From the NCBI GenBank assembly GCA_020845575.1, contig JADLFL010000071.1:1-34511 (forward strand): 34,511 nucleotides of DNA, written 5' to 3'. Numbering within the stretch: the stretch's first letter is position 1; each line of letters opens with the position of its first letter. The translations under genes and the position numbers were made by a program. This document shows positions 8,083 to 17,484 of this stretch, one piece after another. The stretch is from Acidobacteriota bacterium (GTDB lineage: Bacteria > Acidobacteriota > Vicinamibacteria > Vicinamibacterales > Vicinamibacteraceae). The notes beneath the pieces were generated by a model. The model was not told the origin of the DNA. It was given only the letters and a program-made list of their open reading frames with translations, and made no database searches.

Positions 8083-9335
8083 TGGGCGAACGCAAGATGA
8101 CCGAGCCGACAGTGACGCAGATGTCCGTTGACGCCATCGCCGCGAAGGTCTCGCGCGGCGAGCGTATCGACGCCGGCGAAGCCCTCACGCTCTATCGCGA
8201 CGCGAGCACGTGGCTGCTGGGTCGCCTGGCCGACGACATCCGCGCGCGCCGGCATCCAGAGCGCCTGGTCACCTACATCATCGATCGCAACGTCAACTAC
8301 ACGAACGTGTGCGTGGCGCGCTGCAACTTCTGCGCGTTCTATCGCACCGTCGGCAGTCCCGACGGCTACGTGCTCTCGCGCGAGGAACTGTTTGCGAAGA
8401 TCGACGAGACGATCGCCGTCGGCGGGAACCAGTTGCTGCTGCAGGGCGGACACAACCCCGATCTGCCGCTCGCGTGGTACGAGGATCTGTTCCGCGCCGT
8501 GAAGGAACGGTATCCGGCGTTCAGGCTGCACGCGCTGTCGCCGCCGGAGATCCTCCACATCTCGCGCACGTCGAAGCTGGCCGTGCCCGACGTGGTCGCG
8601 CGACTGATCGATGCCGGCCTCGACAGCGTACCTGGCGGCGGTGCGGAGATTCTCGTCGACCGCGTGCGCAAGCTGCTCAACTGCTACGGCAAGGCGACGG
8701 CCGACGAATGGCTGTCGGTGATGCGCGAAGTGCACCTCGCGGGCCTGCGCACGACGGCGACGATGATGTACGGCAGCGTGGAGACGCCCGAAGAGCGCAT
8801 CGAGCACATGATGCGCCTGCGCACGCTGCAGGACGAGACGCACGGCTTCACGGCGTTCATCACCTGGAGCTATCAGCCCGATCACACCGAGCTGGCCGGC
8901 ATCGAGCTCACGGGCGTGGAGTACCTGCGCACGCTCGCGCTCGCCCGCATCGTGCTCGACAACTTCGACAACCTCCAGGCGTCGTGGGTGACGCAGGGCG
9001 GCAAGGTCGGACAGCTCAGTCTCGCGTTCGGCGCCAATGACATGGGCAGCGTCATGATCGAGGAGAACGTCGTCCGTGCGGCAGGCGCGAGCTATTGCAT
9101 GGACGAAGTGGAGATCGTGAGGAACATCGAGGACGCGGGCTTCACGCCGATGCGTCGCACGATGCACTACGACCGCGCCGGTGAGCCCGTGTTCCGCGAG
9201 CGCGCCGTGCCGCGGCGGTTGTCGCTCGACGTGGCCAAGAAGGATGGCGCGGAGCGGATGCCCGCCGAACTCGCGGCCTACCAAGCCCGCAGCCGCGACG
9301 AACGCGCGCGTCGTGCGGGCCTGACCACGTCCTGA
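8079..9335 (+). CDS. mqnC: Cyclic dehypoxanthinylfutalosine synthase MqnC (radical SAM)
   Basis: MqnC cyclises dehypoxanthinylfutalosine to the spiro compound of the futalosine menaquinone pathway by radical-SAM chemistry. The CxxxCxxC cluster ligands are Cys78, Cys82 and Cys85, in NVCVARCNFCAFYR. Other family landmarks are GYVLSREEL, QLLLQGGHNPDLPL, DSVPGGGAEIL, WSYQPDHTEL and the C-terminal ASWVTQGGKVGQLSLAFGANDMGS followed by MIEENVV. These point to MqnC rather than MqnE. The length (418 residues) is slightly above the usual 360-400, due to a charged C-terminal tail. ATG 8079 overlaps the mqnA stop (ATGA); ATGs at 8082 and 8097 are alternatives. The intact cysteines contrast with the cysteine-less homologue two genes upstream. 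Confidence 0.94.
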   Translation: MMGERKMTEPTVTQMSVDAIAAKVSRGERIDAGEALTLYRDASTWLLGRLADDIRARRHPERLVTYIIDRNVNYTNVCVARCNFCAFYRTVGSPDGYVLSREELFAKIDETIAVGGNQLLLQGGHNPDLPLAWYEDLFRAVKERYPAFRLHALSPPEILHISRTSKLAVPDVVARLIDAGLDSVPGGGAEILVDRVRKLLNCYGKATADEWLSVMREVHLAGLRTTATMMYGSVETPEERIEHMMRLRTLQDETHGFTAFITWSYQPDHTELAGIELTGVEYLRTLALARIVLDNFDNLQASWVTQGGKVGQLSLAFGANDMGSVMIEENVVRAAGASYCMDEVEIVRNIEDAGFTPMRRTMHYDRAGEPVFRERAVPRRLSLDVAKKDGAERMPAELAAYQARSRDERARRAGLTTS

Positions 9336-9353
9336 CGCACGCGGTCCCCGTAC

Positions 9354-10388
9354 ATGACCCGGCTCCTGCTCATCGCCGTCGCTCTCGCATTTCTGGGATC
9401 GACGGGGGGAGCGCGGCTGGCGATCGTCGCGCTGCCGGAGTTGCCCGATGCGGTCGGACGCGCTGGTATGTTCGCCGGACGTCATGGCGATCGCCTGTTT
9501 GCGGCTGGCGGCGCGAACTTCCCGAACGGCATGCCGTGGGACGGCGGCACGAAGGTGTGGCACGACGAGGTCTTCGCGTTGACGGCGAAGGATGCACGGT
9601 GGCGCATCGTTGGCCGCCTGCCTGCGCGAAATGCGTACGGCGTGTCGGCGACGACCCGCGAGGGTGTAGTCCTCGCTGGTGGGAGCGACGCCGAGCGTCA
9701 TGTGGCCGACGTATGGCTGATGTCTGCACGCGCTGACGATGTCTCCTTCACTGCGCTGCCCGCATTGCCGATCGCGCTCGCCCAGATGTCGGGTGCCCGT
9801 GTCGGTCGCGTGCTCCATGTGGTCGGCGGCATCGATCGTCCCGACGCCGTGCACGCCTCCTCGCAGCATTTCGCGCTCGATCTCGACGCATTGGACGCCG
9901 GGTGGAAAACCTTGCCGCCACTGCCGTCGGATGGACGGATTCTCGCAACGGCTGCAGTCGTCGATGACGCGCTCTACGTGATCGGCGGATGTGCGTTGCG
10001 CGCCGGTTCCGACGGTCGTCCCGTGCGCACCTACTTGCGCCATGTGTGGCGATATCGCGCCGGGCGCTGGACGCGGCTGGCGGACTTGCCGGCGCCCAAC
10101 GCTGCCGCGGCGTCGCCGGCGCCGGTGTTTGGTCGTGCGGTGTTCCTCGCTGGCGGAGACGATGGCACACAGGTGGGGCGCGCGCCGACAGCGCACGTGG
10201 GGTTCGGCCGGCGCGTATTCCGCTACGACGTCGCGCAGGACCGCTGGCATGACGCCGGTGAGTTGCCCAGCGAGGTGCCCGTCACGGTGCCGACAGCACC
10301 ATGGCGCGATGGCGTCGCGCTGGTGAGCGGCGAAGTACGGCCGGGCGTGCGCACGCCGCACGTCACGCTTCTGCGCGCTGCTGACTGA
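9354..10388 (+). CDS. Exported kelch-repeat protein, NanM-like mutarotase family
   Basis: The 344-residue product begins with a signal peptide (MTRLLLIAVALAFLGS) and then shows kelch blades with paired glycines: FAAGGANFPNGMPWDGG, VVLAGGS, HVVGGID, YVIGGCAL and VFLAGGDDG. The GGANFP...PW.GG.KVWHDE stretch is characteristic of the cyclically permuted mutarotase branch related to N-acetylneuraminate epimerase NanM, which interconverts sialic acid anomers in the periplasm. The gene is followed after 11-26 bases by a sialidase, so the two probably act together on released sialic acids. Whether Neu5Ac is the true substrate is inferred from this context only. The start ATG 9354 lies 18 bases after mqnC, so readthrough from the upstream operon is possible. 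Confidence 0.8.
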   Translation: MTRLLLIAVALAFLGSTGGARLAIVALPELPDAVGRAGMFAGRHGDRLFAAGGANFPNGMPWDGGTKVWHDEVFALTAKDARWRIVGRLPARNAYGVSATTREGVVLAGGSDAERHVADVWLMSARADDVSFTALPALPIALAQMSGARVGRVLHVVGGIDRPDAVHASSQHFALDLDALDAGWKTLPPLPSDGRILATAAVVDDALYVIGGCALRAGSDGRPVRTYLRHVWRYRAGRWTRLADLPAPNAAAASPAPVFGRAVFLAGGDDGTQVGRAPTAHVGFGRRVFRYDVAQDRWHDAGELPSEVPVTVPTAPWRDGVALVSGEVRPGVRTPHVTLLRAAD

Positions 10389-10414
10389 TCGCGTAAGTCA
10401 TGGGTGTCATTTCA

Positions 10415-11572
10415 ATGCGACGTTCGACGTGGACGACAGGGGCGCTCGTGGCGCTGATTCTGTACTGCCCGGTGCGGACACTTGCGCAGGAAGCAGGCGC
10501 GGTGCCACTGATGGTCGATGTGTACCGGGCCGGCGAGGCGGGCTACGACACGTTCAGGATCCCGTCGGTGATTGCTGCGGCCGACGGCACGCTGCTCGCG
10601 TTCGCGGAAGGACGTCGTATCAGCGCCAGTGACACGGGCGACATCGATCTGGTGGTCAAGCGCAGCCGCGATGGTGGTACGACATGGTCGGCACTTGCTG
10701 TCGTCGGCGACAACGGACCGAACACGTTCGGCAACCCGTGTCCGGTGCTCGACGCGCGTACCGGCACGCTCGTGCTGTTCGCGACACAGAATCTCGGGAC
10801 CGACAGGGAGAAGGACATCATCGCCGGCACGAGCAAGGGCGGGCGTACGGTGTGGGTACTGACGAGCACCGATCACGGCGTCTCGTGGTCCGATCCTCGG
10901 GAGGTCACGGCCACGGCGAAGCGGTCGGACTGGACGTGGTACGCGACAGGTCCCGGCATCGGCATCCAGTTGCGCGACGGTCGCCTGGTGATTCCGGCCA
11001 ATCATGCCGTTGGCGGTACCGGTGTCCACCACTCGCACGTCATCACGAGCGACGATGGCGGGGGTACCTGGCGCCTTGGTGGACGTTCGGATGCGGGGAC
11101 CAACGAGAGTCAGGTCGTGGAACTCGCCGATGGGCGCCTGATGCTGAACATGCGTAACCATCCGCCGACGTCAGGAAGCAACCATCGGATGGTGGCCACG
11201 AGCCGCGATGGCGGCGAGACATGGTCGCCTGCGCGCGCCGACGAGGCGCTGATCGAGCCGCCGGCGCAGGCCAGCCTCCTGCGACTGCCGCAGCAGGGAA
11301 CCGGTGCGCCACGGCTGCTGTTCAGCAATCCTGCCAGCAGCCGGCGCGAACGGATGACCGTTCGCGTCAGCGAGGACGAAGGGCAGACGTGGCCGATCGC
11401 GCGCATCGTCCACGAAGGCCCCGCGGCGTACTCCAGCCTGGTCGACCTGCAGGACCGCGGCATCGGCCTGCTGTTCGAACGCGGCGAGAAATCGCCCTAC
11501 GAGACCATCACGTTCGCCGTGTTCACGCTGCCCTGGCTGACCGCCGGCCGCGACGGTCCCGCCGCGCGCTGA
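10415..11572 (+). CDS. Secreted exo-alpha-sialidase (BNR/Asp-box, GH33-type)
   Basis: Sialidases remove terminal sialic acids from glycans. After a signal peptide (MRRSTWTTGALVALILYCPVRTLAQ) the protein (385 residues) has the FRIP motif with the first arginine of the catalytic triad (Arg48). Five Asp-boxes follow: SRDGGTTW, STDHGVSW, SDDGGGTW, SRDGGETW and SEDEGQTW. TNESQVVEL and the late AYSSLVDL fit the catalytic Glu/Tyr region, and the acidic SASDTGDIDLV loop fits the proton-donor region. This is a one-domain six-bladed propeller without added carbohydrate-binding modules. An ATG at 10400 would add five residues, but 10415 starts a cleaner signal peptide. The gene pairs with the upstream NanM-like kelch gene. 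No sialic acid transporter or aldolase is in the window. Confidence 0.87.
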   Translation: MRRSTWTTGALVALILYCPVRTLAQEAGAVPLMVDVYRAGEAGYDTFRIPSVIAAADGTLLAFAEGRRISASDTGDIDLVVKRSRDGGTTWSALAVVGDNGPNTFGNPCPVLDARTGTLVLFATQNLGTDREKDIIAGTSKGGRTVWVLTSTDHGVSWSDPREVTATAKRSDWTWYATGPGIGIQLRDGRLVIPANHAVGGTGVHHSHVITSDDGGGTWRLGGRSDAGTNESQVVELADGRLMLNMRNHPPTSGSNHRMVATSRDGGETWSPARADEALIEPPAQASLLRLPQQGTGAPRLLFSNPASSRRERMTVRVSEDEGQTWPIARIVHEGPAAYSSLVDLQDRGIGLLFERGEKSPYETITFAVFTLPWLTAGRDGPAAR

Positions 11573-11686
11573 TCCGAGGGGGGCCTGTTCGGAAGGACAA
11601 TATCTGGGGGATCTCCTCCGGCTCAGCGATGAGATGGTGAAGCGATTCCGTGCGTGACCTCGCGATTGTGTAGCCGTCGCGCGTCT

Positions 11687-12145
11687 TCAGAAGTTGAACA
11701 GGTCGTCGAAGGCCTTCTTCGCGCTGGACTCCTTCGATGGGGCAGCGGCCGATCGCGTTTCGCGTTCCCACGAGGCGCGTACGGCGAACAACGTGCAGTC
11801 GTTGGCGGCGTCCTTGGGCGAGACGCGTGCCGGGATCTTCTGCGTACACTCGAAAGTCGCGCTGGTGTCGAAGTGCGCGCATTGTGCGCAGGAGTGCAGC
11901 GCCTGGCCGCACCTGGCGCACGTGCTCCGTGGAAGGATGCCGGCATCGACAGGTGCCGCGCACCGCGCGCACTTGACGACCTCGTGGAAGCCCATGAGGT
12001 TCGGGTTACGCGCACCTTCCGACGACAAGCGCCGCGTGGCGGCCGGCGCGCCGGGTTGCGGAGCCTGACGACGGTCGCGATCCGGCTGGCGTGACCGGTC
12101 GCGATCGTCGTCCTGGTACCCGTGCTGGCGGTACTTGCGCTCCAC
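11687..12145 (-). CDS. Cysteine-rich zinc-ribbon protein of unknown function
   Basis: I do not recognise a named family. The 152-residue frame starts with a very basic/acidic, Arg-Asp-Gln-rich stretch (residues 1-50) and then a compact core from Met51: GFHEVVKCARC. Cysteine pairs Cys59/62, Cys76/79 and Cys86/89 plus Cys100 suggest two zinc ribbons. The C-terminus is charged and ends KKAFDDLFNF. The base composition and codon pattern look coding, and conserved-looking segments (ILPRSTCARCG, CAQCAHFDTS, VSPKDAANDCTLF) support a real gene. GTG 12145 lies six bases after the stop of the TIM-barrel gene, suggesting an operon; the internal ATG at 11995 is an alternative start. Nucleic-acid or protein binding is possible but unproven. 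Confidence 0.72.
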   Translation of the reverse strand: MERKYRQHGYQDDDRDRSRQPDRDRRQAPQPGAPAATRRLSSEGARNPNLMGFHEVVKCARCAAPVDAGILPRSTCARCGQALHSCAQCAHFDTSATFECTQKIPARVSPKDAANDCTLFAVRASWERETRSAAAPSKESSAKKAFDDLFNF

Positions 12146-12151
12146 GGTCGT

Positions 12152-13138
12152 CTAGGCCAGCGCCCGCCGCGCGAAGTCGAGACACTTGCGGACTTCGGCG
12201 ACAGGCGTCGAGTCCGAAGGCACTTCGTACTCCATCTCGATCGTCGCCGGCATCCGGTATTTGTTCTTCCGCACCGATTGCAGGATGCGCGCGATCGGCG
12301 TGTCTCCCTGACCCCACGGAAGGTTGGCGCCGCCGTTCTCCTTCGACTTGCGGTCCTTGAGGTGGAAGCTGCTGATGCGGTCGTGGAACTTTTGGAGGAA
12401 GACGACGGGATCGCCGCTGCCGGCGGCGACGTAGTGCCCGAAATCCACGTTGGCCGTGTTGCCCTTCGAGACCGCGAGCGCCTCGTCGAACGCCGTCAGC
12501 GTGCCTTGAAGATGCGTATGGTACGAGACGTAGATCTTCCGCTGCAGGCCGTAGTCGCCGAGGCGCTTCAGGGCGGCGCTGTCTGTCGTGAGTTCGAGCG
12601 TGGTGTGTGTCGCACCCAGCGCCTCGGCAACGTCGAACACGTACCTGAGCTCATCGTCGGACATGGACGTGCTGAGCATCTTGGTCGCATAGATGCTGAC
12701 GCCGGCATCGTCATAGAGCTTGCGCAGCGCCTTGAACCGGTCCATCGACTGCGACAGCCGCCACGCCTTGAGATCGGCGGTGTACTTCTCGCGGGACGCG
12801 ACTTCCTCTGGTGTCGGCGTACGCCCGCCACCAGGTCCTCCTGGTCCGCCCGGACCGCCGGGCCGACGGGGCATGGCCGGCGCACCGGCATATGCCTCGA
12901 TGGAGTTGCCCATCAACTCCACGGCGCTGATGCCGGAATCGACCACGTAGCGCAGGATGGCGTCGGCGCCCTGATCGGGCATCGCGCGGTAGCTGTAGGT
13001 GATGACGCCGAGCTGGACGCCATCGAGCGACGAGTTCGGGCGGGCTGCCTGCGCCATGGCCAGCGACCGATCGCCTGCCAATGCGGCCGGCACGGCGACC
13101 ATGGCGAGTTTGCCGAATTCCCGACGGGTGACATTCAC
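12152..13138 (-). CDS. Tat-exported sugar phosphate isomerase/epimerase-like TIM-barrel protein
   Basis: The product (328 residues) starts VTRREFGKLAMVAVPAALAG, a twin-arginine signal peptide, so it should be exported folded. The rest fits the AP-endonuclease-2/xylose-isomerase-like TIM barrel: LGVITYSYR, ISAVELMG, VSIYATKML, THTTLEL, KIYVSYHTHL, NVDFGHYVAAG, SSFHLKDR and TIEMEYEVP. His, Glu and Asp at strand ends are the likely divalent-metal ligands. A Gly/Pro-rich insert (about residues 88-112) lengthens the second beta-alpha loop. Exported members are common beside carbohydrate genes in soil bacteria, but their substrates are mostly unknown. The start is GTG 13138, and the gene is divergent from the serine hydrolase with 61 bases between them. 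Confidence 0.85.
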   Translation of the reverse strand: MNVTRREFGKLAMVAVPAALAGDRSLAMAQAARPNSSLDGVQLGVITYSYRAMPDQGADAILRYVVDSGISAVELMGNSIEAYAGAPAMPRRPGGPGGPGGPGGGRTPTPEEVASREKYTADLKAWRLSQSMDRFKALRKLYDDAGVSIYATKMLSTSMSDDELRYVFDVAEALGATHTTLELTTDSAALKRLGDYGLQRKIYVSYHTHLQGTLTAFDEALAVSKGNTANVDFGHYVAAGSGDPVVFLQKFHDRISSFHLKDRKSKENGGANLPWGQGDTPIARILQSVRKNKYRMPATIEMEYEVPSDSTPVAEVRKCLDFARRALA

Positions 13139-13183
13139 GCGAAACCTCCAACGAATCGAGAGGCAGCCATCTTACCGCCAGCG

Positions 13184-13189
13184 TAGAAT
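13184..13189 (+). promoter_or_regulatory. Candidate -10 box (TAGAAT) of the serine hydrolase operon
   Basis: TAGAAT ends ten bases before GTG 13200, and no Shine-Dalgarno sequence or clear -35 box is visible. Transcription from it would begin at or next to the start codon, giving a leaderless message. An almost identical arrangement occurs at 17109. Confidence 0.5.
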
Positions 13190-13199
13190 TCACGTCATC

Positions 13200-14677
<1,478 letters not shown>

Positions 14678-14681
<4 letters not shown>

Positions 14682-16315
14682 TGGATGACGGCATACGAGC
14701 CCTTGTCGGTGCCGCTCTCGTCGCTGTCGCAGTGCTGGCGGGTGCGATCCCCCCGGAACAGGACGGAGCCCACGCGTCGACTCTCCGGACATCGGCGCAG
14801 ACGATGGCTCGACCAGTCGTCGTGATCCTCGTCGTCGATGGCCTGCGTCCCGACCTGATCGAGCCAGCGACGACGCCGACCCTGTGGCGATTGCAGCAAG
14901 AGGGCAGTGTGTACACCGACAGCCACTCGGTGTTTCCGTCGGTCACGCGTGTCAACGGTGCCTCGCTCTCGACAGGTTCGTACCCCGCTCGTCACGGCGT
15001 CGTCGGCAACACGATGTACGTCCCTGCGCTCTCCCCGACGCCCCTCTCGGCTGGCGAGTGGCAGAACCTTGCCCGCATCGCCGACGCGAGTCCTGACGGA
15101 CGACTGCTCACGGTGCGGACGCTCGCCGAACGCGTCACGAGCGCCGGGCTCACCTTCGTGGCTGTCAGTTCGGGGACGACGGGATCGGGGTTCGTCCTGA
15201 ATCCCGAGGCGCGGCGCGGCGTGGGGACGCTGATCCTGCCGGGACTCGAGCCTGGCAGGCGCGTGGCGTTTCCCGACGCGGTCGACCATGTCGTTCGCGA
15301 GCGCTACGGCGAGCCGGTCGACACCGAGCCTCGGACGCGCATCGACTGGACCGAACGTGTCGTGCGCGAGTACGTGCTGCCGGAACTGCGTCCCGACGTG
15401 CTCGTGGACTGGCTCACGGAGCCCGACTCGGCGCAGCATGCGCGCGGCGCGGGTTCACCGGAAGCACTTGCCGGGCTTGCCAACAGCGACCGTCACATCC
15501 GACTGCTGCTCGAAGCCGCCGAAAGGCTCGGCCTCGCCGAGCGCCTTCACGTCATCGTCACGTCCGACCATGGTTTCGCGCGCAACGCCGACGCCATCTC
15601 GATCACCGACGCACTCGTGCGGGCCGGTGCGAAGGCTTCTGCCGATTCCGACGATGTGGTCATCGTCGGCGAGGGGCAGACGGCATCGATTCACGTGAAG
15701 GGGCACGACGCCGCGGGCATCGCGCGTGTCGCCCGCACGCTGCTCGCACAGCCGTGGGTGGAGGCGGTGTTCACGGCGCCGGCGTCTGGCCGCGCGTCGT
15801 CTTCGGTGTCGGCAGACCATGGCGCGGTTCCGGGGACGTTTTCACTCGACCTGATCCGTCAGCGTCATCCCGCACGGGGTGCGGACCTCATGGTGGCGCT
15901 CCGCTGGTCCTCGCGCACGAACGCGTTCGGCGTGCGCGGGCTGCAGACGGTCCACAGCACGTCTCGCACCGGAGTACTGACTGGTGAAGCGAGTGGCCAC
16001 GGCGGGATCGGCCCGGCAACGATGCGCAACACGCTCGTCGCGTGGGGCCCGCGCATCAGGAAGCGGCAGATCGTGCGCATTCCCGCCGGCATCGTGGACA
16101 TCGCACCGACAGCGCTGTCGCTCCTGGGCCTGGACGCGACAGACGATGCGATCGATGGCCGCGTGCTCGAAGAGATCTTCGAGTCGGGTCCCGACGCCGA
16201 GCGCATCCCGCAATGGCGCGAGATCCGCCGCGCGCGCACGACAGGCTACGACGGGATCGTCCAGGTCTCCGGCGCCGCCGACCGCTGGTACGTGGACAAG
16301 GCCTGGCGTCAGTAA
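14678..16315 (+). CDS. Exported alkaline phosphatase superfamily phosphodiesterase (NPP type)
   Basis: Members of this nucleotide pyrophosphatase/phosphodiesterase group cleave phosphodiesters with two metal ions and a threonine nucleophile. Here PVVVILVVDGLRPD supplies the first metal Asp (Asp54). FPSVTRVNGASLSTGSYPARHGVVGN supplies the nucleophile Thr90. TEPDSAQHARG, VTSDHGF and the late GEASGHGG supply the remaining Asp/His ligands. Residues 1-30 form a hydrophobic export signal or anchor (LVGAALVAVAVLAGAI). The product has 545 residues, normal for the group. ATG 14678 overlaps the serine hydrolase stop by four bases. The true substrate (nucleotides, phospholipids or phosphonates) cannot be read from sequence. 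Confidence 0.87.
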
Positions 16316-16390
16316 GTGACGGCTTTCGCCCGTTCGCGTCCGTGTCGCTTGTGATGCATGTTCCTCCAGCCAGACGTCCGACCTGGCGCA

Positions 16391-16412
16391 CACGCGATAC
16401 GTGTATGCTGTG
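16391..16412. promoter_or_regulatory. Candidate promoter/operator of the forward higB gene
   Basis: TATGCT (16404-16409) is a possible -10 box ending 12 bases before higB ATG 16422. It lies inside an imperfect palindrome: CAC and ATAC on the left pair with GTAT and GTG on the right, around a central GT. HigA-type antitoxins usually bind such palindromes over their own promoter; the symmetry here is modest. Confidence 0.35.
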
Positions 16413-16421
16413 CCCACAGCC

Positions 16422-16715
16422 ATGGTCATCGTCTCCTACCGCAACGCGGCGACGGCCGACATCGCGGCAGGCCTGAACACGAAGGCGGCGCGAACGATCC
16501 CCGCAAGGTGTGTGGAGGGTCGCTCGCGCAAGTTGGACGCCCTCCGAACGGCGGCTTCGCTCAACGACCTGGGGTTGCCTGGGTTACGGCTGGAGGCGTT
16601 GAAGGGCGACCGGCTGGGGTACTACAGCATCCGGGTCAACGATCAGTACCGCATCGTGTTCCAGTTCGCGAAGGGAGACGTCAGCCATGTCGAGGTCGTC
16701 GACTACCACTACTGA
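16422..16715 (+). CDS. higB: HigB-family toxin (RelE/ParE superfamily), copy 1
   Basis: HigB toxins are ribosome-dependent mRNA interferases. The 97-residue protein carries the family core: SRKLDALRTAASLNDL, then GLRLEALKGDRLGYYSIRVNDQYRIVFQF and the C-terminal VEVVDYHY. The LxxLKG.R.G..SIRVN.Q.RI.F pattern is diagnostic. The segment after VIVSYRNAATADIAAGLNT is less typical but intact. ATG 16422 is preferred to the earlier GTG 16401, as homology starts there. Toxin comes before antitoxin, the normal order for this family. The partner antitoxin gene overlaps it and is shortened (see next entry), so the toxin may be neutralised by another HigA or be inactive. Confidence 0.85.
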   Translation: MVIVSYRNAATADIAAGLNTKAARTIPARCVEGRSRKLDALRTAASLNDLGLPGLRLEALKGDRLGYYSIRVNDQYRIVFQFAKGDVSHVEVVDYHY

Positions 16716-16893
16716 ATCGAGCGTGCGACCAGTGTCGCTTGCAGAGATGCGGCGTGCCCCGACGCACCCCGGTGAGATGCTCTCTGAGGAGTTCCTGAAG
16801 CCGCTCGGGATCTCGCAGGCCGAGGGTGCGCGGCGAATGCACGTCCCGGTCAGTCGCCTGAACGCCATCGTCAAGGAACGGCGTGGCGTATAG
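16687..16893 (+). pseudogene. higA: HigA-family antitoxin, truncated after its helix-turn-helix
   Basis: HigA antitoxins are XRE-type DNA-binding proteins of about 95-105 residues. This frame holds only 68 residues: a variable start (other possible starts are GTG 16722 and ATG 16747), then APTHPGEMLSEEFLKPLGISQAEGARRMHVPVSRLNAIVKERRGV and a TAG stop. The family normally continues with a TxDTALRLARxxGTSPExWLNLQ-like part that completes the fold. I could not find this in any frame of the following 200 bases. The gene overlaps higB by 29 bases. Loss of the C-terminal half is visible. Whether the remnant still binds DNA or toxin is unknown, so I call it a pseudogene with reserve. Confidence 0.7.
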
Positions 16894-17108
16894 GGCGAAA
16901 CTGCCGTGCTGCTGGCCGCTGGTCCAAGCGGGCCTCTCTCTCTGTGTCAGGCAGTGAGGTGCCCAGGAGCGCCTCGACATGTCTTTCGGGGTGTCGCTTG
17001 AGATCTGGCCCGCCCAAGCCCACCGCCGCACTCCAACCATTCTCCAGGCGATCGCGGGCCCCACGCCCCTGACCGCAGCTGATGTCTGTGCCGTCCTGGC
17101 CGGCGGCG
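16894..17108. other. Unassigned spacer after the truncated higA
   Basis: I see no gene, RNA or clear repeat in these 215 bases. They contain a short CTCTCTCTCTGTG microsatellite-like stretch near 16936. Given the decay on both sides they may be remnant sequence of a lost element, but I cannot identify it. Confidence 0.4.
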
Positions 17109-17114
17109 TAGAAT
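17109..17114 (+). promoter_or_regulatory. Candidate -10 box (TAGAAT) of the broken metallo-hydrolase gene
   Basis: TAGAAT ends ten bases before GTG 17125, and the surrounding bases match those at 13181-13204 in 20 of 24 positions. No Shine-Dalgarno sequence is visible, suggesting the intact ancestor gave a leaderless message. Confidence 0.45.
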
Positions 17115-17124
17115 GCGCGTCATC

Positions 17125-17484
17125 GTGCAACAGCCCACACGGCTCGACGTCGTTCGTGGTGGGCTGTCATCCACGTCAGCGCCGCCCTGCTGGTCCTCGC
17201 GTGGGCAGGAGTGGCAGAGGCGCAGACCGTCGGCGCACCGCTGCCCGCGTGGCAACCAGGCACACTCGACATCCACATCATCAACACCGGGCGCGGTGAC
17301 GCGGCGCTGCTGGTGTTGCCCGACGGCACGACGCTGCAGTTCGATGCCGGCGACGGCGGCCGTCCGGCCGGGTCGCCGCGGGGGCGTCGCGAACGTGCCG
17401 GATACGACGCGCTCGCCTGGCGAGGTGGATGTCCCGCTACGTGTCGCGCGTGCTGACGCCGTTCCGCACGCCGGCGATCGACTA
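17125..17484 (+). pseudogene. N-terminal remnant of an exported metallo-beta-lactamase-fold hydrolase
   Basis: Stitched across frames, the remnant reads a signal peptide (VIHVSAALLVLAWAGVAEAQ), then LDIHIINTGRGDAALLVLPDGTTLQFDAGDG, the first strand pair of the ComEC-like metallo-beta-lactamase fold. GVANVPDTTRSPGE and MSRYVSRVLTPFRTPAIDY follow. The frame changes at a GGGGG run near 17380 and again at GAGGTGG near 17425; each looks like one added G. A further shift lies before the signal peptide if GTG 17125 was the start. The reading stops at the edge of the IS630-like remnant, just before the expected metal-binding HxHxDH motif, so no catalytic site remains. Insertion or a deletion next to the element probably removed the rest. 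Confidence 0.75.

Noticed and set aside
7923..10361. Long open frame on the reverse strand opposite mqnC and the kelch gene
   Set aside because: It is the antisense shadow of well-identified forward genes at high GC; its translation is Arg/His-rich and matches nothing recognisable.
16681..17130. Reverse-strand frame across the truncated higA and the spacer
   Set aside because: It runs antisense to higA and has no recognisable motif or ribosome site.
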